Shown here one piece after another: positions 17,240 to 25,047 of a stretch of DNA of 64,000 bases. Where the stretch lies: the NCBI RefSeq assembly GCF_036346615.1, contig NZ_CP107836.1:4216001-4280000 (forward strand), given 5' to 3'. Made by a program: the position numbers and the translations under genes. This DNA comes from Streptomyces sp. NBC_00523 (GTDB lineage Bacteria > Actinomycetota > Actinomycetes > Streptomycetales > Streptomycetaceae). Every line of letters starts with the position of its first letter. Within the stretch, counting starts at the first letter, position 1. Below the pieces are notes generated by a model that did not search any database, had not been told where the DNA came from, and worked only from the letters and a program-made list of their open reading frames with translations.

Positions 17240-17778
17240 CGAGGGCCGCCGTCCCCGGCCTCCCCAGCCGCTACCCGATCGGCGCGCTGCTGCCCGCCCT
17301 GTACGCGGACGACGACCTGGCCCAGCGCTTCACGGCGGGCCTGGACACGGTCCTCGCCCCGGTCCTGTCCACGCTCGACAACCTCCCGGCGTACTTCGAC
17401 CCGGCGCTGGCCCCCGCGGACTTCCTCCCCTGGCTCTCCTCCTGGGTCGGCGCGGGCATCGACCCGGCCTGGCCGGAGGACCGCCGCCGAGCCGCGGTCG
17501 CCCGCGCCGTCGAACTCCACCGCCGCCGGGGCACCCGCCAGGGCCTGGCGGACCTCCTGCGCCTGTGCTTCGGCGTGGAGGCGGACATCCAGGACGGCGG
17601 CGGCGTCACGTGGTCGTCGGAGCCGGATTCCGCGCTGCCGCCCGCCCCGACGGGCGAACTCCTGATCCGCATCCACACGGACCACCCCCTGGACGAGCCC
17701 CGCGTCCTCGCCGTGGCCCGCGCCTCCTGCCCGGCCCACCTGGCCTGCCGGGTCGAGATCACCGGGAGCCCCACATGA
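17236..17778 (+). CDS. cis12: tail protein I-like baseplate protein (Cis12)
   Basis: The 180-residue protein has the phage tail protein I pattern: YPIGALLPALYADDDLAQRF, FDPALAPADFLPWLSSWVG and ELHRRRGTRQGLADLLRLCFG. In phages (gpI) and eCIS (Cis12) it completes the baseplate wedge with the gp6/J-like protein, and fibres attach near it. No tail-fibre gene follows, which fits particles that stay in the cytoplasm instead of binding other cells. The ATG at 17236 sits in an ATGA overlap with the mini-frame before it, and the stop overlaps the cisA-like start. Confidence 0.88.
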   Translation: MTRAAVPGLPSRYPIGALLPALYADDDLAQRFTAGLDTVLAPVLSTLDNLPAYFDPALAPADFLPWLSSWVGAGIDPAWPEDRRRAAVARAVELHRRRGTRQGLADLLRLCFGVEADIQDGGGVTWSSEPDSALPPAPTGELLIRIHTDHPLDEPRVLAVARASCPAHLACRVEITGSPT

Positions 17779-18908
17779 CCCGCCCCTGCCCGTCCTGCGG
17801 CGCCGCGAACGCGGAGGACGAGGACTTCTGCGGAAGCTGCGGTACGTATCTGGGCTGGTCGAGCCGGGCCCGGCCCGGGGCGCCGGCCCCGGAGCCGCCT
17901 GCGGCACCGGACACACCGGCCCCGGCCCCCGCGCCGGCCCCGGAGCGGCGCACCGCCCCGATCCCCGCCGCGCCCCCCGCACCCGCCGCGCCCGAACCAG
18001 AACCCCGGCCGGCCCCCGCGCCGGTGCCGCAACCGGCCCCCGACCCGGCCCCGGAACCGGAACCCGCGCCCGCCCCCGTACAGCCGGCGCAGCCGAGACC
18101 ACCGGAGCCGGAACCGGAACCGGCCGAGGAGCCCGTGGGCGCGGTCCTGCCCGGCGTCCCGATCGTCGCCCGGCCCACCGTCAGGACCGCATCGGCGGAC
18201 GAGGAACCGGATGGCGAGCCGTGCCCCTCGTGCGGGACGAACAACCGCCCGGGCCGTACGTTCTGCCGGAACTGCGCCGAGCCCCTTAAGCCCCGTGACC
18301 AGGCGGCTCCGCTGCCCTGGTGGCGGACCCGGTGGCCGTTCAACCGGCGGGTGAGGGCGGGTTCGGGGAGGCTGCTGCGGGGCTGTCTCATCGCCCTCGT
18401 GATCGCGGGCCTCCTGGTCGCGGGCTTCCTGCTGGTCCCGGCGGGCCGTTACGTCGTGGAGGACGTCCGCGACAAGCTCGGCGGCACGGGCGAGGTCAGC
18501 CCGCTCCACGTCTCCGCGAACGCCTCCGCCCCGGGCCACCCGGCGAAGGCGGCGACGGACGGGGTGACGAACACGTACTGGGGCGCCCCGAAGAAGGGGG
18601 ACGCGCTGACGGCGGAGTTCGAGGACCCCTTCCGGCTGGTCGGCGTCACGGTCCACACGGGCGTCTCCACGAAGGCGGAGACCTTCCAGAAGGGCGCCCG
18701 GCCGACCCGGGCGGACCTGACCATCACGACGAAGGACGGCAAGACCCACGAGAAGACGATGACCCTGGCCGACAAGCCGGGCGAACAGACCCTGCGCATG
18801 GGCATCAGCGACGTCGTGAAGGTCCGCTTCACCATCCGCGAGGCCGCGGGCCAGACCAACGGCCACCCGATCGCCCTGGGCGAGATCGAGTACTTCAAGC
18901 GGACGTAG
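17775..18908 (+). CDS. cisA: CisA-like membrane protein: zinc ribbon, Pro-rich linker, TM helix, discoidin-like domain
   Basis: The 377-residue protein has two zinc-ribbon motifs (CPSCG/CGSCG at Cys5, 8, 19, 22, and CPSCG/CRNC near 150-167). They are separated by a long Pro/Glu/Ala linker (30-125). One TM helix lies at about 203-222. The C-terminal domain (240-377) has VSPLHVSANASAPGHPAKAATDGVTNTYWG, the signature of a galactose-binding/discoidin-like fold, and would lie outside the membrane. This architecture fits CisA, the S. coelicolor membrane protein needed for injection-system membrane attachment and cell death. It is the last gene of the operon, with a four-base overlap. The match to CisA is by architecture and position, recalled not searched. 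Confidence 0.7.
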   Translation: MTRPCPSCGAANAEDEDFCGSCGTYLGWSSRARPGAPAPEPPAAPDTPAPAPAPAPERRTAPIPAAPPAPAAPEPEPRPAPAPVPQPAPDPAPEPEPAPAPVQPAQPRPPEPEPEPAEEPVGAVLPGVPIVARPTVRTASADEEPDGEPCPSCGTNNRPGRTFCRNCAEPLKPRDQAAPLPWWRTRWPFNRRVRAGSGRLLRGCLIALVIAGLLVAGFLLVPAGRYVVEDVRDKLGGTGEVSPLHVSANASAPGHPAKAATDGVTNTYWGAPKKGDALTAEFEDPFRLVGVTVHTGVSTKAETFQKGARPTRADLTITTKDGKTHEKTMTLADKPGEQTLRMGISDVVKVRFTIREAAGQTNGHPIALGEIEYFKRT

Positions 18909-18927
18909 GGGGCAACGGACACCCGGC

Positions 18928-19143
18928 TCAGCGGCGGTGCCGCCCGTCCGGCAACGGCCGGAGCGGATCGGCGCCGCCCTCCAGGAGCGCTTCCGCCACG
19001 TACCCGTCGAACGCGGCGACGGCGAGACACAGCACGGGGACGCCGTCGGCGTCCTCCTCCGGGCACGCGCCCGCCCACAGAGCCTCCCGCACCGCATGCG
19101 CCCGCCCGGCCCGCACTGCGGCGACCAGTTGTTGTCCCGACAC
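18928..19143 (-). pseudogene. truncated ankyrin-repeat protein remnant
   Basis: The 71-residue frame begins at GTG 19143 and reads like the N-terminus of actinobacterial ankyrin proteins: LVAAVRAGRAHAVREALWAGA, then LCLAVAAFDGYVAEALLEGGADP. Only about two repeats are present before a stop, where homologues normally continue for several more. It ends 19 bases from the stop of the cisA-like gene, so the two are convergent. It may be a 3'-truncated gene or a short functional protein; no matching continuation was found in the neighbouring sequence, which is now cisA. Confidence 0.5.
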
Positions 19144-19227
19144 GCCTCGCCCCCGTACTCGTCGTCCGACGGGCAGGTTAATCGGCGGCAAGGGCCGACC
19201 GGGAGCGGGAATTCACGAGGGCGGCCG

Positions 19228-20256
19228 TTACCCGGCCGCCTCGTGAGGCGTGGACGCGAACAGGTCCATGCCCAGCGCCGCGGACAGGAAGTGGGCGACG
19301 CGCTGCCCGCGCACGCTGTTGCCCGCCTCGTCCAGGCGGGGGGAGAACACGGCGAGCCCGCCCTTGCCGGGGGTGACGGTGATGATGCCGCCGGAGACGC
19401 CGCTCTTGCCGGGCATGCCGACCTCGTACAGCCAGTCGCCGCTGCGTTCGTACAGGCCCGCCGTGGCCAGTGCGGAGAGGGTGTCGCGGCAGACCCCGGC
19501 GTCCACGACCTGCTCGCCGGTGAGGGGGCAGACGCCGCCGTTGGCGAGGGTGGCGCCCATGACCGCGAGGTCGCGGGCGGAGACGGTCAGGGAGCACTGG
19601 CGGGTGTAGAGGTCGGTGGTCTCGACGGGGTCCCGGGCGAGGGCGCCGTAGCTGTCGAGGAGGCGGGCGATCGACTCGTTGCGCTGGTTGGTGCCCGACT
19701 CGGAGGCGTACACCCGCTCGTCCAGGTGCAGTTCGCGGCCCGCGAAGCGGGAGAGGCCGCGCCGGATGAACTCCCAGCGTTCGTCGGTCGACGCGCCCGG
19801 CACCAGCGCGTTGGTGGCCAGGGCCCCCGCGTTGACCATGGGGTTCATCGGGCTGCCGTGGTTCAGCTCGACCGCCAGGACCGAATTGAACGGCAGCCCG
19901 GTGCTGTTGACGCCGATCCGCTCGCGCACCGTGTCGCGCCCGAGCTCGTGGTTGACGAGCGCGAAGAGGAACGGCTTCGAAACGGACTGGATCGAGAACG
20001 GGTGCTCCGCGTCGCCCACGGAGTACACGTTGCCGCTCACGTGGGCGACGGCGATGCCGAAGAGTTCGGGGTCGACCTCGGCGAGCTCCGGGATGTAGTC
20101 GGGGACCTGCCCCTCGCGGTCGTCCTGGAACCGCCGCCGTACGCGGTCCAGCGTCGACCGGACCGCTTCGGCCGTCGGCAGCCGCCCGGTCGAGACGGCC
20201 GCCCGCGCCGTCCGGGCGTCCGGGACGTCCCCGGTGTTGTGGATGACGCCGGCCAT
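19228..20256 (-). CDS. glsA: glutaminase A
   Basis: The 342-residue protein is a beta-lactamase-fold glutaminase that hydrolyses L-glutamine to glutamate and ammonia in the cytoplasm. The catalytic Ser-x-x-Lys is in FSIQSVSKPF. Other family blocks are NPMVNAGALAT, YASESGTNQRN and the late GVSGGIITVTPGKGG segment. Length is slightly above the usual 310 because of the N-terminal extension. The ATG at 20256 has a textbook AGGAGGT. It lacks the C-terminal STAS domain of some actinobacterial forms. The divergent membrane-protein gene starts 65 bases away, so the two promoters overlap. Confidence 0.92.
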   Translation of the reverse strand: MAGVIHNTGDVPDARTARAAVSTGRLPTAEAVRSTLDRVRRRFQDDREGQVPDYIPELAEVDPELFGIAVAHVSGNVYSVGDAEHPFSIQSVSKPFLFALVNHELGRDTVRERIGVNSTGLPFNSVLAVELNHGSPMNPMVNAGALATNALVPGASTDERWEFIRRGLSRFAGRELHLDERVYASESGTNQRNESIARLLDSYGALARDPVETTDLYTRQCSLTVSARDLAVMGATLANGGVCPLTGEQVVDAGVCRDTLSALATAGLYERSGDWLYEVGMPGKSGVSGGIITVTPGKGGLAVFSPRLDEAGNSVRGQRVAHFLSAALGMDLFASTPHEAAG

Positions 20257-20308
20257 GTCCGTACCTCCTGGTGCCGTCCGTTCCGGGCTTCTGGAACATT
20301 TCGGACAG

Positions 20309-20314
20309 TACACT
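20309..20314 (+). promoter_or_regulatory. candidate -10 element for a leaderless membrane-protein transcript
   Basis: TACACT at 20309-20314 lies seven bases before the GTG at 20322, the spacing expected if transcription starts at the start codon itself. No ribosome site precedes that GTG. No good -35 hexamer was found, so the element is tentative. Confidence 0.35.
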
Positions 20315-20321
20315 GGCGCGG

Positions 20322-21182
20322 GTGCGTCGAGACGAGGAACCGGACCGTCCGGACGGCGGGAGACTGGCCGAGGGCGTGGGCCCGTTCACCACCCGGCTGA
20401 CCCTGCGGGGGAGCGGCGGGGCCGAGGCCGTGTGGGAGTCCCGCAGGGCCCGCAGACGCGGGTCGCTGACGGTGCGCCGGGCGGACGGCACCGCGCCGGT
20501 CGTCCACCGCGCCGACGCCCGGGCGCTCGCCCGGATGCGCACGCTCAACGCCGTCGCCGCGGTGACGTTCACGCTCGGCGGCCTCCTCTTCGCGGCCGGG
20601 GCGGCGCTCGCGCTCACCGGCGCGGCGGCGACAGCCGTATCGGCCACGTACTTCGGCGGCGGCCTCTTCTTCAACCTCGGGGGGTACGCGTCCCTCCTCC
20701 AGTCCGTCAACGCCCCGCGCCGCCCGCCCGGCGCGTACCGGCTGGAGACGAAGGCATGGCGGTGGTGGAGCTACGAGCCGATGCGCATCGACTGGCTCAG
20801 CGCGTTCCTGCTCTTCACCGGCACGCTGGTCTTCGGGCTCAACCTGCTGGACTCGTTCCTCCAGGGCCTCAGCACCCAGCAGGCGGCCCGCCTGGTGTGG
20901 GCACCGGACGTGATCGGCTGCGTGCTCTTCCTGATCTCCGGCCAGCTCGCCCTCGCCGAGGTGTGCCACGCCCCCACGGGCGTCCGCCCGCACGACCTCG
21001 GCTGGTGGATCGTCACCGTCAACATGGCCGGCTCGGCCCTCTTCATGATCGCGGCCCTGGCGGACCTGGTCACCCCGGGCGCCCACGTCCCGGTGAGCCT
21101 GACGATCTCCAACATCGGCACCCTCGCGGGCGCCCTGTGCTTCGCCGCGACGGGGGTGCTCCAGTGGTTCGAGCACCCTTGA
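20322..21182 (+). CDS. YrhK-like multi-pass membrane protein
   Basis: The 286-residue protein has a polar N-terminal region (1-70) followed by about six hydrophobic helices. The segment YEPMRIDWLSAFLLFTGTLVFGLN, followed by VWAPDVIGCVLFLISG, resembles the YrhK domain found in small membrane proteins of unknown function. No transport or enzyme motif is visible. GTG 20322 is preferred because TACACT sits correctly for a leaderless start; the frame stays open to a GTG at 20271, which would overlap the glutaminase promoter. It stands alone, divergent from glsA and convergent with the GNAT gene. Confidence 0.6.
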   Translation: MRRDEEPDRPDGGRLAEGVGPFTTRLTLRGSGGAEAVWESRRARRRGSLTVRRADGTAPVVHRADARALARMRTLNAVAAVTFTLGGLLFAAGAALALTGAAATAVSATYFGGGLFFNLGGYASLLQSVNAPRRPPGAYRLETKAWRWWSYEPMRIDWLSAFLLFTGTLVFGLNLLDSFLQGLSTQQAARLVWAPDVIGCVLFLISGQLALAEVCHAPTGVRPHDLGWWIVTVNMAGSALFMIAALADLVTPGAHVPVSLTISNIGTLAGALCFAATGVLQWFEHP

Positions 21183-21194
21183 CCGGACATCCCT

Positions 21195-21605
21195 CTACGC
21201 CGTGTCCGGGCGCAGGCCGATGAGCCCTGCGTCCGTCGGGCGGAAGCCGCACGCGTCGAAGTAGAAGGGGCGCAGGTGCTTCTCGAAGTCGACGTGGAGC
21301 CAGTCGCAGCCGGCCGCGCGGGCACCGCGCGCCGCCGTCGCCACGAGTTCGGTGCCGGTGCCGGTGTTGCGCAGGTCCGGGGCGACCATCGTGTCGAGGA
21401 CGAACGCGTGCACGGCGCCGTCCCAGGCGACGTTGACGAAGCCCACGAGCCGGCCGGCCCGCCGGGCGCAGACCCAGCCCAGGCTGTGCCGGTGCAGCCG
21501 CGTCCGCCAGTCGGTGTCCTCCCGGGCGTGCCCGAACGCCTCCGCGTGGAGCGCGTCGACGGCGCCGTTCTCGAAGTCGCCGCGCCACTCGTACGTGATC
21601 ACCAT
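21195..21605 (-). CDS. GNAT-family N-acetyltransferase
   Basis: The 136-residue protein is a compact GNAT fold. The acetyl-CoA pyrophosphate loop region is LDTMVAPDLRNTGTGTELVATAA (motif A, R/Q-x-x-G-x-G/A variant), followed by GCDWLHVDFEKHLRPFYFDACGFRPT, the motif B region. The substrate cannot be read from sequence. Upstream of its ATG, ten bases away, stands the perfect 27-bp palindrome that ends the STAND gene. It converges with the YrhK-like gene, with 12 bases between stops. Confidence 0.8.
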   Translation of the reverse strand: MVITYEWRGDFENGAVDALHAEAFGHAREDTDWRTRLHRHSLGWVCARRAGRLVGFVNVAWDGAVHAFVLDTMVAPDLRNTGTGTELVATAARGARAAGCDWLHVDFEKHLRPFYFDACGFRPTDAGLIGLRPDTA

Positions 21606-21614
21606 GGAGCGCAG

Positions 21615-21680
21615 GCTAGGCCCTGTCTGACCATTCCCGTCGTCCGCCCGGCAGACGGGAATGGTCAGACAGGGCCTAGC
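21615..21680. repeat. perfect 27-bp inverted repeat bounded by CTAG
   Basis: Arms 21615-21641 and 21654-21680 are perfect inverted copies around a 12-base loop. Each arm includes a CTAG at its outer end (21616-21619 and 21676-21679 region), and the right one supplies the TAG stop of the STAND gene. The hairpin could terminate the STAND transcript. Its arm (GGCCCTGTCTGACCA...) also resembles terminal repeats of IS5-family elements, which often target CTAG, so a miniature element or excision scar is possible. Confidence 0.85.
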
Positions 21681-24105
21681 GGGCGGCGCCCGGACGGCCC
21701 TGCCACTCCGTGAGCAGGGAGCGGACCTTGAGCGTCCTGGGGTGGTCCGGCCCCAGGACGCGCAGTACGTCGGCGAGCAGGACGGTGAGCGCGTGGACGG
21801 CGCCCTCCGCGTCTCCGGCCTCGCCCTGCCAGCGGGCCAGGTTCGCCCGGGTGAGGAAGGTGTTGGGGTGGTCGGGGCCCAGAATCTCCAGCCGGTCCTC
21901 CAGGAGTCCGGCGAACTCCTCGGCGGCCCTCGCGGCGTCCCCCGTCTCCCCGCGCCACCGCGCGACGTTGTGCCGGCTCGTGAGGGTGTGCGGGTGGTCC
22001 GGCCCGAGGACGCGCAGCCGGTCCGCCAGCAGCTCCTCGTACGCGCTCAGCGCCCCGGCGGAGTCTCCCGCCTCGCCCCGCCAGTAGGCCAGGTTCCCCC
22101 GGGTGTTGAGGGTGTGGAGGTGATCCGGGCCCAGGACGCGCAGCCGGTCCGCCAGCTGCTCCGCGTAACCGGTGATGGCCCCCTCGACGTCGCCCGTCAT
22201 CCCGCGCCACCCGGCGGCGTCCCCCCGCGTGATGAGGGTGTCCGGGTGGTCGGGGCCGAGGACCCGCCGTCGGTCCTCCAGCAGTTCGGCGAAGGCATCC
22301 GCCGCCCCGGCCGCGTCCCCCGCCTCGCCGCGCTGATAGGCCAGGTTCGCCCGGGCGTTGAGGGTGTCCGGGTGGTCGGGGCCGAGGACGCGCAGCCCGT
22401 CCTCCAGGAGCGCGGCGAAGGAGGCGGCGGCCCCGGCGGCGTCCCCCGCCTCGCCCTGCCAGAAGGCCGGGTAGTGGCGGGCGGTGAGGGTGTCCGGGTG
22501 GTCGGGGCCCAGGAAGCGTGCGGCGGTGGCGTGGAGATCGCGCCCGTACGCCTGCGCGGCCTCCAGCTGTCCGGACTCGCCCAGGCTTCTCCCGGCGCGG
22601 AAGAGCACCGGGTGCACCCCGGGCGAGCGGAGCGGGCCCTCCGCATGGGCGCGAAGAGCCTCCGTGTTGGCCCGCAGGATCTGGGCGCGGGCGCTGTCGC
22701 GCTCCACCTCGGGCCAGGCGTCGAGCAGGGCGTCCCCGGCGGTACGGGCCAACTCCTCGTACTCGTCCGGCGGGACGGCCTCACGGGTGGCCCGCTGGAC
22801 CAGCTGGTGGACGCGCACCGCCTGCCGCTCGGTGTCCGGGGTGTGGTGGATCAGGCTGAGCCGGTGCAGGACCCGGAGGGCGAGGACCGCGTCCACGGGG
22901 TCGGCGCCCTCGGGCCGGTGCCCGGCGAGATGGGCGAGGGCGTGCGGGCCGGCGAGGACGTCGCCCGGCACACCGTTGGGGTCGAGCAGGGAGGCGAGCT
23001 GCAGCATGGGGCGGGCGAGCCCGACGGGGTCGAGCAGGTCCGCGCGTTCGACGGACAGCGACCAGGCGGCGGACAGGGCGACCTCCTGGTCGTCGGGCAG
23101 CGCGCCCGCCCCGGGCATCACCTGGGTCAGCGTCCGCGCCCGGTCCGCGAGCAGGCGGCGGTAGGCGGCGCAGTCGAGGTCCGCGTCGACCAGATACGCG
23201 GTCGCCTGGGAGAGCGCGAGGGGCAGGTGCCCCAGGTCGGACGCCAGTGCGGCGAGCCCGTCGGCGGGCTCGTGGCGGTCGTGGGCCGCCAGGGACGCGG
23301 TGAGGTGGGCGAGCGCGTCCGCCTCCGTGAAAAGGCCGACCTCGATCCGGCGGCGGCCGTGCCCCACGAGGGCCGCCTCGCGGCGCCGGGTGGTGGCGAT
23401 GGTCTGCCCGTACGGACTCGCGGGCGGCCACAGGCCGCGCAGATCCGCCGGGTCGGACACGTCGTCCAGGACGACGAGCCACCGGCACGGGGCGGCACCC
23501 GCCTTGGGGTGGAGCCACGCCAGGAACGCCCGCGCCGCCTGCTCCGGATCGGCGGCGTCCGCCCGGCACAGCTCGACGCCCGCCTGCGCGTACCCCGCCA
23601 CCACGGCGGAACGGCTGCGCGCCGAGATCCACACCACCACGTCCAGCCGCCCGTTCAGCCAGGCGGTGTGGGCGTAGTCGGCGGCGAGCTGGGTCTTGCC
23701 CACGCCGCCCATGCCGGTGAGCACGGCGGTGCCCCCGCACGCGACCGCCTCCTTCAGCCGGTCCAGCTCGGCCCGGGGCTGGAAGGACAGCGCCCGCGGC
23801 GGGACCAGGCCGACCTGGTGCGGCCAGGGGGCCGGATCGCGGGGCCCCTGCTTCACGACCATCGTGAGCGTGTTGACGTTCAGCTCGTGGATGTAGCCCG
23901 TGTTGGCCACACCCCCGGCGGGGGCCGTCGCGTCACCGGTCCCGGACACGCTCACGGCACCGGCCGCCGGTCCCTCGGGCGTCCGCACGGGACCCGCGTA
24001 GCCGGTCACCGCCTTTCCGCCGCCCCCGGCGGTCGCCGCGCCGGTGTCGGCCGCGGTGACCTCGGGCTGCGGACCGGCCGGGGCCGGCTCACTCGTAGTC
24101 GACAC
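21676..24105 (-). CDS. STAND NTPase with C-terminal tetratricopeptide repeats
   Basis: The 809-residue protein has a variable N-terminus (1-110), an NB-ARC-type NTPase (about 110-400) and C-terminal TPRs of the kinesin-light-chain type (about 510-800), with units reading LGPDHPDTLxxRxNLAxWxGExGDAxGA. The Walker A is TGMGGVGKT (131-139), Walker B is WLVVLDDV (Asp214/215), and a sensor ATTRR follows. STAND proteins oligomerise on ligand binding by the repeat region. No catalytic effector domain is fused. The start is set at GTG 24105, inside the end of the preceding membrane gene (17-base overlap). The high conservation among repeat units suggests recent repeat expansion. Confidence 0.82.
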   Translation of the reverse strand: MSTTSEPAPAGPQPEVTAADTGAATAGGGGKAVTGYAGPVRTPEGPAAGAVSVSGTGDATAPAGGVANTGYIHELNVNTLTMVVKQGPRDPAPWPHQVGLVPPRALSFQPRAELDRLKEAVACGGTAVLTGMGGVGKTQLAADYAHTAWLNGRLDVVVWISARSRSAVVAGYAQAGVELCRADAADPEQAARAFLAWLHPKAGAAPCRWLVVLDDVSDPADLRGLWPPASPYGQTIATTRRREAALVGHGRRRIEVGLFTEADALAHLTASLAAHDRHEPADGLAALASDLGHLPLALSQATAYLVDADLDCAAYRRLLADRARTLTQVMPGAGALPDDQEVALSAAWSLSVERADLLDPVGLARPMLQLASLLDPNGVPGDVLAGPHALAHLAGHRPEGADPVDAVLALRVLHRLSLIHHTPDTERQAVRVHQLVQRATREAVPPDEYEELARTAGDALLDAWPEVERDSARAQILRANTEALRAHAEGPLRSPGVHPVLFRAGRSLGESGQLEAAQAYGRDLHATAARFLGPDHPDTLTARHYPAFWQGEAGDAAGAAASFAALLEDGLRVLGPDHPDTLNARANLAYQRGEAGDAAGAADAFAELLEDRRRVLGPDHPDTLITRGDAAGWRGMTGDVEGAITGYAEQLADRLRVLGPDHLHTLNTRGNLAYWRGEAGDSAGALSAYEELLADRLRVLGPDHPHTLTSRHNVARWRGETGDAARAAEEFAGLLEDRLEILGPDHPNTFLTRANLARWQGEAGDAEGAVHALTVLLADVLRVLGPDHPRTLKVRSLLTEWQGRPGAAR

Positions 24106-24442
24106 CGCTGACCGCCCGGCTGCCCTTGCCGGTGGCCTTCGCCTTGCCGGTGCGCCGTGCCTTCGCCGAACCGTTGCCCCTGCCCTTGGGGCGCTTGACG
24201 CCGGTGAGGGCGGTGCCGCCGTTCTCCGCCTCGGCCTCACCGGTGTGCGCGGCGACATCGTCCACCGGCCCCGCGGGGCTCTGGAACAGCGCCCAGACCA
24301 AGGCCGCGATGCCGGCGGCGCCCTGCACCGAGGCCCCGACGAGCTGCCCGGAGTCGGGGCTGTCGAGCAGCCAGATCAACGGAGTCGAAACAATTCCGGC
24401 CAGCGCCAGGACAATGACCGTGATCTTCCAGGTCCGTGACAT
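24089..24442 (-). CDS. small two-helix membrane protein coupled to the STAND NTPase
   Basis: The 117-residue protein begins with two hydrophobic segments (about 6-25 and 35-53), separated by DSPDSGQLVGAS. A very basic, Lys/Arg/Gly-rich tail (80-110; KRPKGRGNGSAKARR) would face the cytoplasm. I do not recognise a family. Its end overlaps the STAND gene by 17 bases, so they are co-translated, and the pair may form a membrane-tethered signalling unit. The basic tail could bind nucleic acid or acidic lipid; this is inference. Confidence 0.65.
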   Translation of the reverse strand: MSRTWKITVIVLALAGIVSTPLIWLLDSPDSGQLVGASVQGAAGIAALVWALFQSPAGPVDDVAAHTGEAEAENGGTALTGVKRPKGRGNGSAKARRTGKAKATGKGSRAVSGVDYE

Positions 24443-24501
24443 CTCCGCCCCTCGAATGCCCCGTGGTTTCCTCGGTTATCCGTGCCGCCCGGATGGGCAG
24501 A

Positions 24502-24939
24502 TCACACGTACGCGTGTGCGAATGCGTGGGCGAATGCGGAATCGCTCACCGTTCCGTTGCCGCCCCCGCCCACGCGGAAGCCGCGGCCGTCGAGGGCTTT
24601 GACGGGATCGAGCACGTCACGAATGAAATGGCTGATCCAGTCGCGCCGGTCCTGGGTCTCGTACAGGGAGAAGGGCGTGAGGATCGCCAGGCTGCCCCCG
24701 GGATGTCCGACGACCCCCCAGAGCACGCGGAACTGCGCCAGGGTGCTCACGATCATGCCGTTCTCCCGGACTTCGTGATCGTCCGAAAGGCGCGGAGCGG
24801 CCGCGAAGACCGCCCCCGCCGTACCGGCCGGGTCCCCGGGGCCCTGCACGGTGATGACAAGCCCACTGGTGTCGACCATCCGGTAAAGGGATTCGATGCG
24901 CGTGCCGTGCGCGTGAGCGCCGATGGTGAGGCTGAACAC
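24502..24939 (-). CDS. hypothetical protein, first gene of the STAND module
   Basis: The 145-residue protein is not recognised. It is a mixed alpha/beta sequence without signal or membrane segments: SLYRMVDTSGLVITVQGPGDP near the start, then NGMIVSTLAQFRVLWGVVG and HFIRDVLDPVKALDGRGF. The GTG start at 24939 follows a G-rich run (GGGGGGT). It is 59 bases upstream of the small membrane gene on the same strand, so three genes (this, membrane, STAND) may form one operon. A GC-rich 5' neighbour, PspAB, is also on the minus strand 108 bases away. Confidence 0.6.
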   Translation of the reverse strand: MFSLTIGAHAHGTRIESLYRMVDTSGLVITVQGPGDPAGTAGAVFAAAPRLSDDHEVRENGMIVSTLAQFRVLWGVVGHPGGSLAILTPFSLYETQDRRDWISHFIRDVLDPVKALDGRGFRVGGGGNGTVSDSAFAHAFAHAYV

Positions 24940-25047
24940 AGGTGACCCCCCAATTCTCCGCAGCGCCGCGGAAGTCCGCAGAGCATAGCGCCGACATGGC
25001 GCATTTCGGGGGGTTCGGTGCACAACTCAACTTTATGGGGCTTGAGT

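Noticed and set aside
3970..18908. Prophage remnant explanation for the tail genes
   Set aside because: No integrase, capsid, portal, terminase or lysis genes; the gene set and DUF4157/CisA-like partners are those of eCIS.
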